Shown one piece after another: positions 37,378-47,219 of a stretch of 59,123 bases of DNA. This stretch comes from an uncultured Pseudomonadota bacterium (GTDB lineage Bacteria; Pseudomonadota; Gammaproteobacteria; Steroidobacterales; Steroidobacteraceae): positions 1-59,123 of the forward strand of contig CAILZL010000036.1 of assembly GCA_903838705.1 (NCBI GenBank). The letters run 5' to 3'. Under the pieces are notes generated by a model. It did not search any database. It was not told the origin of the DNA and saw only the letters and a list, made by a program, of their open reading frames with translations. Made by a program: the position numbers and the translations under genes. The first letter of the stretch is position 1, and every line of letters starts with the position of its first letter.

Positions 37378-37854
37378 TCAGATTTTCAAGACATGAGTAT
37401 GCAGGTGCCGATGAGGCTTCTGGCCATGAGTATGTTTATGAAGCTCCGTCTCAGTAGATACCGGTATCCTGACCAGTCGACCATAGCGCACTCCCTTCTC
37501 GGCTATCACATGATCCGCAAGGTGTTGCACATCAACCTCATTCCCACGCAATACCGCTACTTCCATGCAATTATCATGATCCAGATGCAGTCGCACTGAA
37601 GTGAGCGACAAGTCGTGATGCTCATGAAAGGTAGTGGCAAGGCGTCGCGACAGGTCGCGGATTCCATACTCATACACATATACCAGTGCGCCGATACATT
37701 CCCCGGGAGCCCCAGCCTCTTCGGCAAGTTGCCGGGCACCCATGCGAGCCATATCACGGATAGCCTCAGAACGGCTCTGGTAGTTTTTTTCCCGTATCAG
37801 ACGATCTATCTCTTCCATAAATTCGTCCTCAACGGTGATGGTAATTCTTTGCAT
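37378..37854 (-). CDS. nikR: NikR-like metal-responsive repressor
   Basis: Ribbon-helix-helix regulator with a C-terminal metal-binding ACT-like domain. In 158 residues the N-terminal RHH (about 1-45; MQRITITVEDEFMEEIDRL, SRSEAIRDM) matches NikR. The metal region reads VRLHLDHDNCMEV: H90 and C96 align with the E. coli ligands H89 and C95, H77 with H76, but Arg88 takes the place of H87. The last 25 residues are His-rich (HKHTHGQKPHRHLHTH). A palindromic NikR box is 46 bp upstream. Confidence 0.9.
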   Translation of the reverse strand: MQRITITVEDEFMEEIDRLIREKNYQSRSEAIRDMARMGARQLAEEAGAPGECIGALVYVYEYGIRDLSRRLATTFHEHHDLSLTSVRLHLDHDNCMEVAVLRGNEVDVQHLADHVIAEKGVRYGRLVRIPVSTETELHKHTHGQKPHRHLHTHVLKI

Positions 37855-37862
37855 GCAGCACT

Positions 37863-37881
37863 CCTGAGTAATATTCTCAGG
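37863..37881. repeat. Inverted repeat just before nikR
   Basis: CCTGAG and CTCAGG are 7 bases apart (TAATATT). The repeat starts 9 bases upstream of the nikR ATG, so as RNA it could fold over the ribosome site; as DNA it could be a second operator. No T-run follows. Confidence 0.4.
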
Positions 37882-37899
37882 GTACTAATAATTCAGAAA

Positions 37900-37927
37900 G
37901 TATGCATTATTAATATTTTTGTCATAT
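37900..37927. promoter_or_regulatory. NikR operator
   Basis: GTATGC (37900-37905), 16 bases, then TCATAT (37922-37927). The E. coli NikR consensus is GTATGA-N16-TCATAC, so 10 of 12 bases and the exact spacing are kept. It lies 46 bp upstream of nikR, in an A/T-rich promoter region, consistent with autoregulation of nikR and the receptor. Confidence 0.8.
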
Positions 37928-38003
37928 CGTAAAAATGTACAGGGCCCACCTCGGACCACCAGAGCCAAGGTTGAAGCTTGAGCGTCAGCTCCAATCAGTC
38001 CAT

Positions 38004-38549
38004 CTATCTCCGGTTATCCATCCTGACAGTCATATCAATCGGCACATTGGCAGTATCACTCATCATCTGCACCTGACCGTCCTGAATAAAGCACTGTATC
38101 TGCATACCACGCTGCGCTAATGCAGCCAACGCCTTGCTGCTGTTGCCGGATAGATCGATTACCAACAGATTCCGGTTACGCGCCAGGGCTGCGCCCGTCT
38201 TCTCCCACCACAGCTGCGCGCTGTTACCACTGTAGGTATACACCACCACTTGCTTAGCTTTGCCGCAGGCACGACGTACTGACTGTTCATCTGGCTGGCC
38301 GATTTCAATCCACAGCTCTATCTGACCGGTAAGGTCTCGACGCCAGAGATCAGGTTCATCTGAACTTAAGCCCTTGCCGAACTCCAGCGCCGCATCGGCG
38401 TGCAGCCCGAACACCAGCAGCCGCAGCATCAGGCGTTCTGCTGTTTCAGAAGGATGCTGTGCCAGCATGAGTGCATGGCTCTGGTAGTAGTTGCGGTCCA
38501 TATCGTTGACCTGCAACTCAGCTTTGAAGACAGTGGATTTAAGTGCCAA
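38004..38549 (-). CDS. yaeQ: YaeQ family protein
   Basis: YaeQ proteins have a PD-(D/E)XK-nuclease-like fold but no settled function. A TTG at 38549 gives MALKSTVFKAELQVNDMDRN, the usual family start, and 181 residues, the length of E. coli YaeQ. Other conserved blocks are HPSETAERLMLRLL and ELWIEIGQPDE. A TTG seven codons upstream is less likely. It stands alone between nikR and pepF. Confidence 0.9.
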   Translation of the reverse strand: MALKSTVFKAELQVNDMDRNYYQSHALMLAQHPSETAERLMLRLLVFGLHADAALEFGKGLSSDEPDLWRRDLTGQIELWIEIGQPDEQSVRRACGKAKQVVVYTYSGNSAQLWWEKTGAALARNRNLLVIDLSGNSSKALAALAQRGMQIQCFIQDGQVQMMSDTANVPIDMTVRMDNRR

Positions 38550-38615
38550 TGTGATGTCCGGAAGGTTCAAGACACCATCATTATCGCAGCGATCATGAAT
38601 TGATGTATGGCCGGA

Positions 38616-40490
38616 TCACATAGCCAGCGCTTCAATTTCATCCAGCAGCCGGTTCATTCGCGCCATCAAGGCACGGTATGCAACACCCGTGGCCATATCC
38701 AGCCCGGCCTGCCTGTAAAGATCATAGGGATAATCAGAACCGCCGGCGCGCAGTAACCGCAGATAGCGTTCGCGTGCAGGTTCGCCCTGAGTAAGTATCT
38801 GATCGGTGAGGTATGCTGCCCCTGCCATTGAGGTGGCGTATTGATAAAGATAAAAATTGTAATAGAGATGCGGGATGTAAGCCCACTCGATGCAATAGGC
38901 AGGATCAATCTTCATTACACCTTCCGCTTCACCGTAATACTTGCGCAACAGTGAACAGTACATATCGCTCAGACGCTGACCGGACAGCGGCCTGCCCTGC
39001 TCAAGCTCTTCATGGGCAGCAAGCTCAAACTCGGCAAGCATTACCTGACGGAAATAGGTCTGGCGGATTTTTTCCACTGCCGCCCCAAGGTAGTAAAGCT
39101 TTTCCTGCCTGTCAGCCGCATGTGAAATCAGATAGTCAGACAAAAGCATTTCGTTACCGATAGAAGCCGATTCAGCAATGAAAGTTGAATAGTTTGACTT
39201 CTCGAACGGCTGTGATTGATTGGTCAGCAGGGTATGCGCCGCGTGCCCCCATTCGTGTGCAAACGTCGATAATGCCTGATAGTCGTCGTTATGATTCAGC
39301 AGCAGGTAGGGATGGACGTCATAGGCCGAGCCATTCATATAGGCGCCGGAACGCTTCCCCGCAGCGGGATAGACACTCATCCATTGACCGTCAAATCCCT
39401 TGCGCAGACTGCAAAGATAGTCATCACCCAATGGCTGGAGTGCTGCCAGCGTTATGCGCCTGGAGTCTTCCAGACTGAATACCGGCTCCTGAGTGAGCGG
39501 GAATAACGATGCATAGTTATCGAAGTATTGCAGATCATCCTTGATGCCCAGCACCTGTTTGCGCAGGCGCAGATAGCGGTGCAGGGTTGGCAAGGCTGCG
39601 TTGGTTTCCGATACCAGAGTCCGATACACGGTGGCCGGCATGTTATCGGGAAAAAGCGCAGCGGAAAGAGCGCCGTCAAACTTGCGGGCATGTGCCGTGA
39701 ACACATTGCCCATCAGCTGAGCAGTCAGTGACGAACCCAGAGTTGCTTCAAACTGTTTCCAGCTGCCCCAGAACGCATCAAACACCAGCTTGCGATCATC
39801 CCTGTTGCTGAGCTGCCGGTATTTTTCGTAACTCCCAGCACTTAACTGAACCTGCTCGCCGGTAGACAAGGTCACAGTGGGGAATGGCATCTCGGCATTG
39901 GATAACTGACTGTGTAATGCCACCGGCTGCTGCAGAACATTACCAGCCGCAGCCAGCACCGCTTCAGCTTCTGGCCCCAGAGTGTGGGAGCCGGCACGCA
40001 GCGTGTCCTCCAGAAACAGGTCGAAGTGTTCACGCAGCAGCAGATTTTCACTTACGAAGCCACGCACCTTGTCGCAGCCCATCGCCAGAATTTCCGGTGC
40101 AAGCCAGGCTGTTTGCTCATTGATTCGTGTGCCCAATGCACTGGCCATCTGTACGTGTTCCTGATTAACAGCAGCACGCAGGTCCTCATCTGCCAGCAGG
40201 CTGGCGTAAACCTCAAGACGGTGATATTCACGAGTAACGCGACTGATGGCGTCCAGTGCAGTGTATAGGGAAGTCGCACTCCTGTTCAGCGTACCCTTAT
40301 AACTGCCAAGCTGTTCGGCTGCTGCTGTAACCCGCTCATATTCCGCTTGCCAGGCTGCTTGAGTTGGATACAGATCAGATAGATCCCAATTGTCCTGATG
40401 AGCCGAACTGGTCATTGCCTCAGCAGCCTGTAACAGGCCCCAGGTCAGAAATAATGACAACAGCAGGACTCTCAACACTGAACTCTCCAT
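38616..40490 (-). CDS. pepF: Oligoendopeptidase F-like M3 metallopeptidase, exported
   Basis: Zinc peptidase of the M3 family that degrades short peptides. The 624-residue protein has the M3 oligoendopeptidase layout, with the zinc motif FAHEWGHAAH (about 416) and a downstream Glu helix. WDLSDLYPTQAAWQAEY near the start is the usual PepF opening. It also has an N-terminal signal peptide (about 1-25), so it is probably periplasmic, unlike the cytosolic PepF of Gram-positive bacteria. Confidence 0.93.
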   Translation of the reverse strand: MESSVLRVLLLSLFLTWGLLQAAEAMTSSAHQDNWDLSDLYPTQAAWQAEYERVTAAAEQLGSYKGTLNRSATSLYTALDAISRVTREYHRLEVYASLLADEDLRAAVNQEHVQMASALGTRINEQTAWLAPEILAMGCDKVRGFVSENLLLREHFDLFLEDTLRAGSHTLGPEAEAVLAAAGNVLQQPVALHSQLSNAEMPFPTVTLSTGEQVQLSAGSYEKYRQLSNRDDRKLVFDAFWGSWKQFEATLGSSLTAQLMGNVFTAHARKFDGALSAALFPDNMPATVYRTLVSETNAALPTLHRYLRLRKQVLGIKDDLQYFDNYASLFPLTQEPVFSLEDSRRITLAALQPLGDDYLCSLRKGFDGQWMSVYPAAGKRSGAYMNGSAYDVHPYLLLNHNDDYQALSTFAHEWGHAAHTLLTNQSQPFEKSNYSTFIAESASIGNEMLLSDYLISHAADRQEKLYYLGAAVEKIRQTYFRQVMLAEFELAAHEELEQGRPLSGQRLSDMYCSLLRKYYGEAEGVMKIDPAYCIEWAYIPHLYYNFYLYQYATSMAGAAYLTDQILTQGEPARERYLRLLRAGGSDYPYDLYRQAGLDMATGVAYRALMARMNRLLDEIEALAM

Positions 40491-40544
40491 TAATCATCAG
40501 GTAACCAGCAGTTGCTGGCATCAGAACATGCGGCTGACAACTGC

Positions 40545-42926
<2,382 letters not shown>

Positions 42927-43079
42927 GCTGTACTGGATCGATTCATGAAAAAGTGAACCGGCGAGTCCATCCGGCTTGATCACAAACACCGCTGCAACAG
43001 GTCAGCGGGTTATATCGTGTACACAGGATGGTGCCGTTCTGAACCTGTAACGGCCGCCTGAACGCTTTCTTGATTCCGG

Positions 43080-45002
43080 TCAGGAGCTGGACATGAGCAC
43101 TGCCATGCGGCGTGTATTGCTCAGATCATGCGTTTCTGTGCCTCTGCGCAGAAGTTCTTCAGCTGCAGGAACCGTCAATGGCTTTGAAAACAGGTACCCC
43201 TGCGCGAGTTCACACTTTTCTTCCTGTAACAGCAGCAGCTGTGAAAAGTTCTCCACGCCTTCCGCCACCACACTTAACCCAAGTGTTTGCGCCATTCTGA
43301 TAATGGCATTACACAAAGTTCTGTCTTCCAGATTGGCGTGCATGTCCTGTACAAACGCCCGGTCTATCTTGAGACGATCAACTGCAAACCGTCGCAACCT
43401 GCTCAGACTTGAATAGCCTGTGCCAAAGTCATCGAGTGCAATGGTGACACCCATGGCACGCAGATGTTTGCAGATATCTACACTTCTCGCTTCATCCTGC
43501 ATCAACAGTGATTCTGTCACTTCAATTTCCAGACACTGCGCAGGCAATTCCGTTTCGCGCAGCACATCGACAACCGCTGCCAGAAAATCCGGCTGTGCCA
43601 GCTGTAGTGCAGATACATTCACGGCAACATGGCCGTTTATCAGTCCCGCATCACGCCAGCGTTTCATCTGTTCACAGGCGCTTTTCAGCACCCATTGTCC
43701 AATGGGCAGAATCAATCCGGTCTCTTCAGCCAGAGGAATGAAATCGGCAGGCGACACCTCGCCATACTCAGCGCTGTTCCAGCGCAACAATGCTTCGAAT
43801 CCTGCAATTGTTCCTGTGGCGAGATTGAACTGCGGCTGGTAGTGCAAAACCAGTTCATTCCGATCCAGCGCCTCGCGCAGTCTGGCCTCGAACGTCAGTC
43901 GCTTCAATCCGCCGGCATTCATTGTTTCATTAAAGTAGGCCACACGCCCCGGCCCTTGCCGCTTTGCGAAATACATGGCCAGATCAGCATGTCTGAACAG
44001 ATCTTCGGCGTTATCACCATTAGCTGGATACAGGGCAATCCCGACGCTGGTAGTCGTCAGTACCTGATGCAGAGATAAAGTAACCGGCTCCTGCAAGGCA
44101 TCAACTACCTTATCTGCCAGCATGCGCGCTTCTTCAGGGCTGGCAATATCATTGAGCAGTACCACGAATTCGTCGCCGCCCATTCGCGCCAGGGTGACTT
44201 TGCTGCTGGCAGTGATCTGCTGATGACTACTCTGTTCCCCATTGGGCAGAAGATTTGAGATGCGTTTCGACACCGTACACAGCAGCTCATCTCCCACACC
44301 ATGTCCAAGGGTGTCGTTAACACGCTTGAAGTTGTCCAGATCGAAATAGAGCACTGCAAGCTTGCTGTGCTGGGCTCGCGCCTGATCGATCGCCAGCGAA
44401 AGCTGGTCATTGAACAGATTTCTATTCGGCAAGCCGGTAAGGCTGTCGAAGTATGCCAATCTGGCAATACGCCGGTGTGCCGCCCATTTGTGACCCAGCG
44501 CCAGAGTCAGAGCACGAACAGCATGTGAACTGAATGGTTTCTGCAGGTAGAACAGCTTCTCGGCGGGCTGTACCCGCTGGCTGATCATTGAGATATCGAC
44601 ATCGGAGAAGGCAGTACAGACGACAATTTCAATATCACCATCTATTGCCCGGATCCGCTCGGCAGCCCATACCCCGTCAGGCCCGGGCGGCATACGCATG
44701 TCAATAAACACGACATTGAACCGCTGATTAGCTGCACATGCCTGTCTGCAGGCTTCTACTGCGGCTTCGGCACCGGAGCAGTATTCGACACTGAACTGTT
44801 CAATACTGTTTGCCGGAACCACCTGAGCGGTCACTTCCTCCTGCTTGCGAAACAGTCGCGAACGCATTTCGTTGATCGCCTGCTTTCCACTGGTTTCCTG
44901 AGGTCTGCTCAGAATCTGTGCATAGGCATCACGGATTGTCTGCTCATCATCAACGATGAGCACACGAATTGGTTCACGCAGATTGCCGGACAGAGTAACC
45001 AT
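43080..45002 (-). CDS. Response regulator with GGDEF and EAL domains
   Basis: A 640-residue cytoplasmic response regulator that may make or break c-di-GMP. The REC domain (about 10-165) carries VLIVDDEQTIRDAYAQIL and the phospho-site FIDMRMPPG, with an unusual insertion of about 45 residues after the first helix. The GGDEF domain (about 185-345) keeps MGGDEFVVLL, the EAL domain (about 365-610) keeps GFEALLRW, DDFGTGYSS and AEGVEN. Both catalytic motifs look intact. It starts 6 bases after the CHASE4 kinase gene, its probable partner. Confidence 0.93.
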   Translation of the reverse strand: MVTLSGNLREPIRVLIVDDEQTIRDAYAQILSRPQETSGKQAINEMRSRLFRKQEEVTAQVVPANSIEQFSVEYCSGAEAAVEACRQACAANQRFNVVFIDMRMPPGPDGVWAAERIRAIDGDIEIVVCTAFSDVDISMISQRVQPAEKLFYLQKPFSSHAVRALTLALGHKWAAHRRIARLAYFDSLTGLPNRNLFNDQLSLAIDQARAQHSKLAVLYFDLDNFKRVNDTLGHGVGDELLCTVSKRISNLLPNGEQSSHQQITASSKVTLARMGGDEFVVLLNDIASPEEARMLADKVVDALQEPVTLSLHQVLTTTSVGIALYPANGDNAEDLFRHADLAMYFAKRQGPGRVAYFNETMNAGGLKRLTFEARLREALDRNELVLHYQPQFNLATGTIAGFEALLRWNSAEYGEVSPADFIPLAEETGLILPIGQWVLKSACEQMKRWRDAGLINGHVAVNVSALQLAQPDFLAAVVDVLRETELPAQCLEIEVTESLLMQDEARSVDICKHLRAMGVTIALDDFGTGYSSLSRLRRFAVDRLKIDRAFVQDMHANLEDRTLCNAIIRMAQTLGLSVVAEGVENFSQLLLLQEEKCELAQGYLFSKPLTVPAAEELLRRGTETHDLSNTRRMAVLMSSS

Positions 45003-45008
45003 GATGAT

Positions 45009-46886
45009 CTAGGCGGTTTGTCGCAAGGGAACGGCTGACCTGTTTTCAACCGGTATCAATACATGAATACTTGCGCCACAGTTGCATCCTGCACTTTCAG
45101 CACGGATGCTGCCGCCCATTGAGTTCATCGTATTCGCAGCCCAGTGCAGGCCAATACCGCGACTGTTGTTGCGGCTTTTGCTGGAGAACCCTTTCTCAGC
45201 AAATCTGGACAATTGCTCTGCGGACATACCAATTCCATTGTCTGTAAAGCAGAGATCCATGTACTCACCCGTTTCTGTCTGGACAACCTTGCCGCTGACT
45301 TTGAGCACGCCCTTTACCAGCCCTTTTTCTCTCACTGCTTCAGCTGCATTCACGATCAGGTTTTGAACCACCTGCTGTAATGCCATACGACATACACGAA
45401 TACTCCCAAACTCATGGAGGGATTCCTCCAGTTCAAGGGACAGGGCGCTGCTCAGTTCAGGCGCTACCAGCTCTGTACTCAGTGAAATTAATTCTGGCAG
45501 CTTGATGCTTTCCATGACCCTCGGCGCCCGGGAATGACCTGACTGTTCTTCAAGGATGGTCTGCATTGCAGCGGTCTGGCGTGTCACGCTTTCCAGCTCC
45601 AGAACAGTATCAGTAATCGTCTGTGCCAGTTCACCACTGACCAGCCTGAGGAACTGCAACAGTTCGGCTTCCCGAGCAGGATCGATTACCCCCTTCTGGA
45701 GCTCCTCAAGGACAAGCTCAACGTCACCGACAGGGGCATTACGTAACTGCTCTTCGATACCTGAAATCTTGACACTTAGTGGCGTCATGGCATTACCAAG
45801 ATTGTGCAGAACCCCACTAGCATTTTCAGCGATGCCAGCATCAAACGACCGGGCTATCAATTGCTGTCTGGTATCACTCAGTTTCTGAACCATATCGTCA
45901 AACTCACGTGCCAGCTCTCCTATCTCATCATTGCGTCGCAGATTTAATCTGGTAGTCAAATCATCACTCCGCCCGACCTCGACAGCGTGACGTGTCACCA
46001 CACCCAACGGTGTCAGGATAGTTTTTTTAAGTACAGCAATGATGAGTAATAGAACAATGATGAAGCCACTCCCCATAAGCAACCATGCCATGGAAACCAC
46101 TTCACGCCCTGATGCACTGATGGTTCTCGGCACTTTGATCTGTAACTTGAATAATGCCTCCCCATGCACATCTTTAAGATTCCTCTGTACGATGGTTTCG
46201 CCATCACCTTGAATCAATATATCTGAGCCTGAAACGCCATTCGGTGCACCCCCCCCTGACTCGACCTTTGAAATATTGACCTGTGACTGCTTGCCGATAC
46301 GCGCAAGTTCTTCATCCGTGAGAAACCGGCCAAACAGGAGCATGCCCCGCGGCTGACCCATGCCTTTGCCATTCAGGATCGGCGCCATTACTGCGAGCAA
46401 GGGACCCTGGTCTGTCTTCAGAATTCCGGTGGTGTGCCTTGTATTTGTACCCAGCAATCTGAGCCAAGGATTGTCATCAGGAAGCCGGTTTTCATCAATC
46501 AGATTCAGCTTTATGATTTCATTGGAGCCTGATGCTCTGGCAGTAGACCAGACAAAGTGGCCATCATTGGCAATGAATGCCGCCACACTGATCTTGAGCG
46601 ATGCAATGGCATTGTCACTGAAGTTGACACTCAGATAGTGTGGATTCCCGGTGCGCATGAATTCGTAGGTGTCAACCCAGTTTCCGTAGTCCTCAGTGAC
46701 CAGATAGAGGGTATCAAGTTCGCGCTGAATCGCATTACTGACTCGATTCATGTCAGTCCATGCCGCGTTTTCTTCAAGCTGATTAAATCCAGGCAGCAGG
46801 ATTCGCTCACCTACAACCAGCTGGATACCACACAGGACTGCAAATAATCCGATTAGTAACAAAGATATCTTGGAATTCAGTCTCAT
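45009..46886 (-). CDS. Sensor histidine kinase with CHASE4 sensor
   Basis: A 625-residue membrane kinase. A CHASE4-type periplasmic sensor (about 30-250; GNWVDTYEFMRTGN and FSDNAIASLKISVAAFI) lies between two membrane segments. HAMP and a HisKA-like helix with phospho-His in VLHNLGNAMTPLSVK follow, then HATPase_c (NLIVNAAEAVREKG; GIGLHWAANTMNSMGG). The H-box of HNLGN type is typical of kinases that pair with GGDEF/EAL regulators. GAGG lies 8 bases before the ATG. The upstream small frame overlaps its start. Confidence 0.92.
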   Translation of the reverse strand: MRLNSKISLLLIGLFAVLCGIQLVVGERILLPGFNQLEENAAWTDMNRVSNAIQRELDTLYLVTEDYGNWVDTYEFMRTGNPHYLSVNFSDNAIASLKISVAAFIANDGHFVWSTARASGSNEIIKLNLIDENRLPDDNPWLRLLGTNTRHTTGILKTDQGPLLAVMAPILNGKGMGQPRGMLLFGRFLTDEELARIGKQSQVNISKVESGGGAPNGVSGSDILIQGDGETIVQRNLKDVHGEALFKLQIKVPRTISASGREVVSMAWLLMGSGFIIVLLLIIAVLKKTILTPLGVVTRHAVEVGRSDDLTTRLNLRRNDEIGELAREFDDMVQKLSDTRQQLIARSFDAGIAENASGVLHNLGNAMTPLSVKISGIEEQLRNAPVGDVELVLEELQKGVIDPAREAELLQFLRLVSGELAQTITDTVLELESVTRQTAAMQTILEEQSGHSRAPRVMESIKLPELISLSTELVAPELSSALSLELEESLHEFGSIRVCRMALQQVVQNLIVNAAEAVREKGLVKGVLKVSGKVVQTETGEYMDLCFTDNGIGMSAEQLSRFAEKGFSSKSRNNSRGIGLHWAANTMNSMGGSIRAESAGCNCGASIHVLIPVENRSAVPLRQTA

Positions 46887-47071
46887 CCATTAACCTCGCT
46901 TGTTGCTTTGAAACCTAAAGGCTCCAGCAATGTCCGTGAGATTATGGTGTGAACCTGCCGTGAAGAATGCAGATCAGGACACATCTGCTCATTGAAGCGC
47001 GCGAACCAGATCACATAACCCGGTTTAGAGGTATTCAGTGCGTTTAGCGCGAAACCGGCATGCAGCGCCAC
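46883..47071 (-). CDS. Short open frame overlapping the kinase start, doubtful
   Basis: 62 codons from a GTG, with an in-frame TAG a few codons upstream. It ends TGA overlapping the kinase ATG (ATGA), which looks like translational coupling. The text (ALNTSKPGYVIWFARFNEQM, then LEPLGFKA) looks protein-like and may be the tail of a broken gene. I recognise no family. It may equally be chance. Confidence 0.25.
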   Translation of the reverse strand: MALHAGFALNALNTSKPGYVIWFARFNEQMCPDLHSSRQVHTIISRTLLEPLGFKATSEVNG

Positions 47072-47219
47072 CTGAGTACCAGCCGGACAGCACTACCGCA
47101 CCACGCAATTGAATTCATAAAATCCAGTGAATACTCAGACTTATTCATGCGATTGCCTGACATTGTCGGATGTATCAGGATTCCTGAAAGCAAGAACAAT
47201 CTTCTATGCTTTACTGTGT
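46887..47219. other. 330-bp gap between kinase and TonB receptor
   Basis: It must carry the promoter of the kinase operon. Seen in it are the doubtful short frame at 46883-47071 and a 13-bp palindrome TCAGGATTCCTGA at 47175-47187, too tight to form a hairpin and therefore perhaps a protein site. No other gene is seen. Confidence 0.5.

Noticed and set aside
47175-47187. Palindrome TCAGGATTCCTGA as a terminator of the TonB receptor gene
   Set aside because: The one-base centre cannot form a hairpin loop and there is no T-run after it; at best a protein site.
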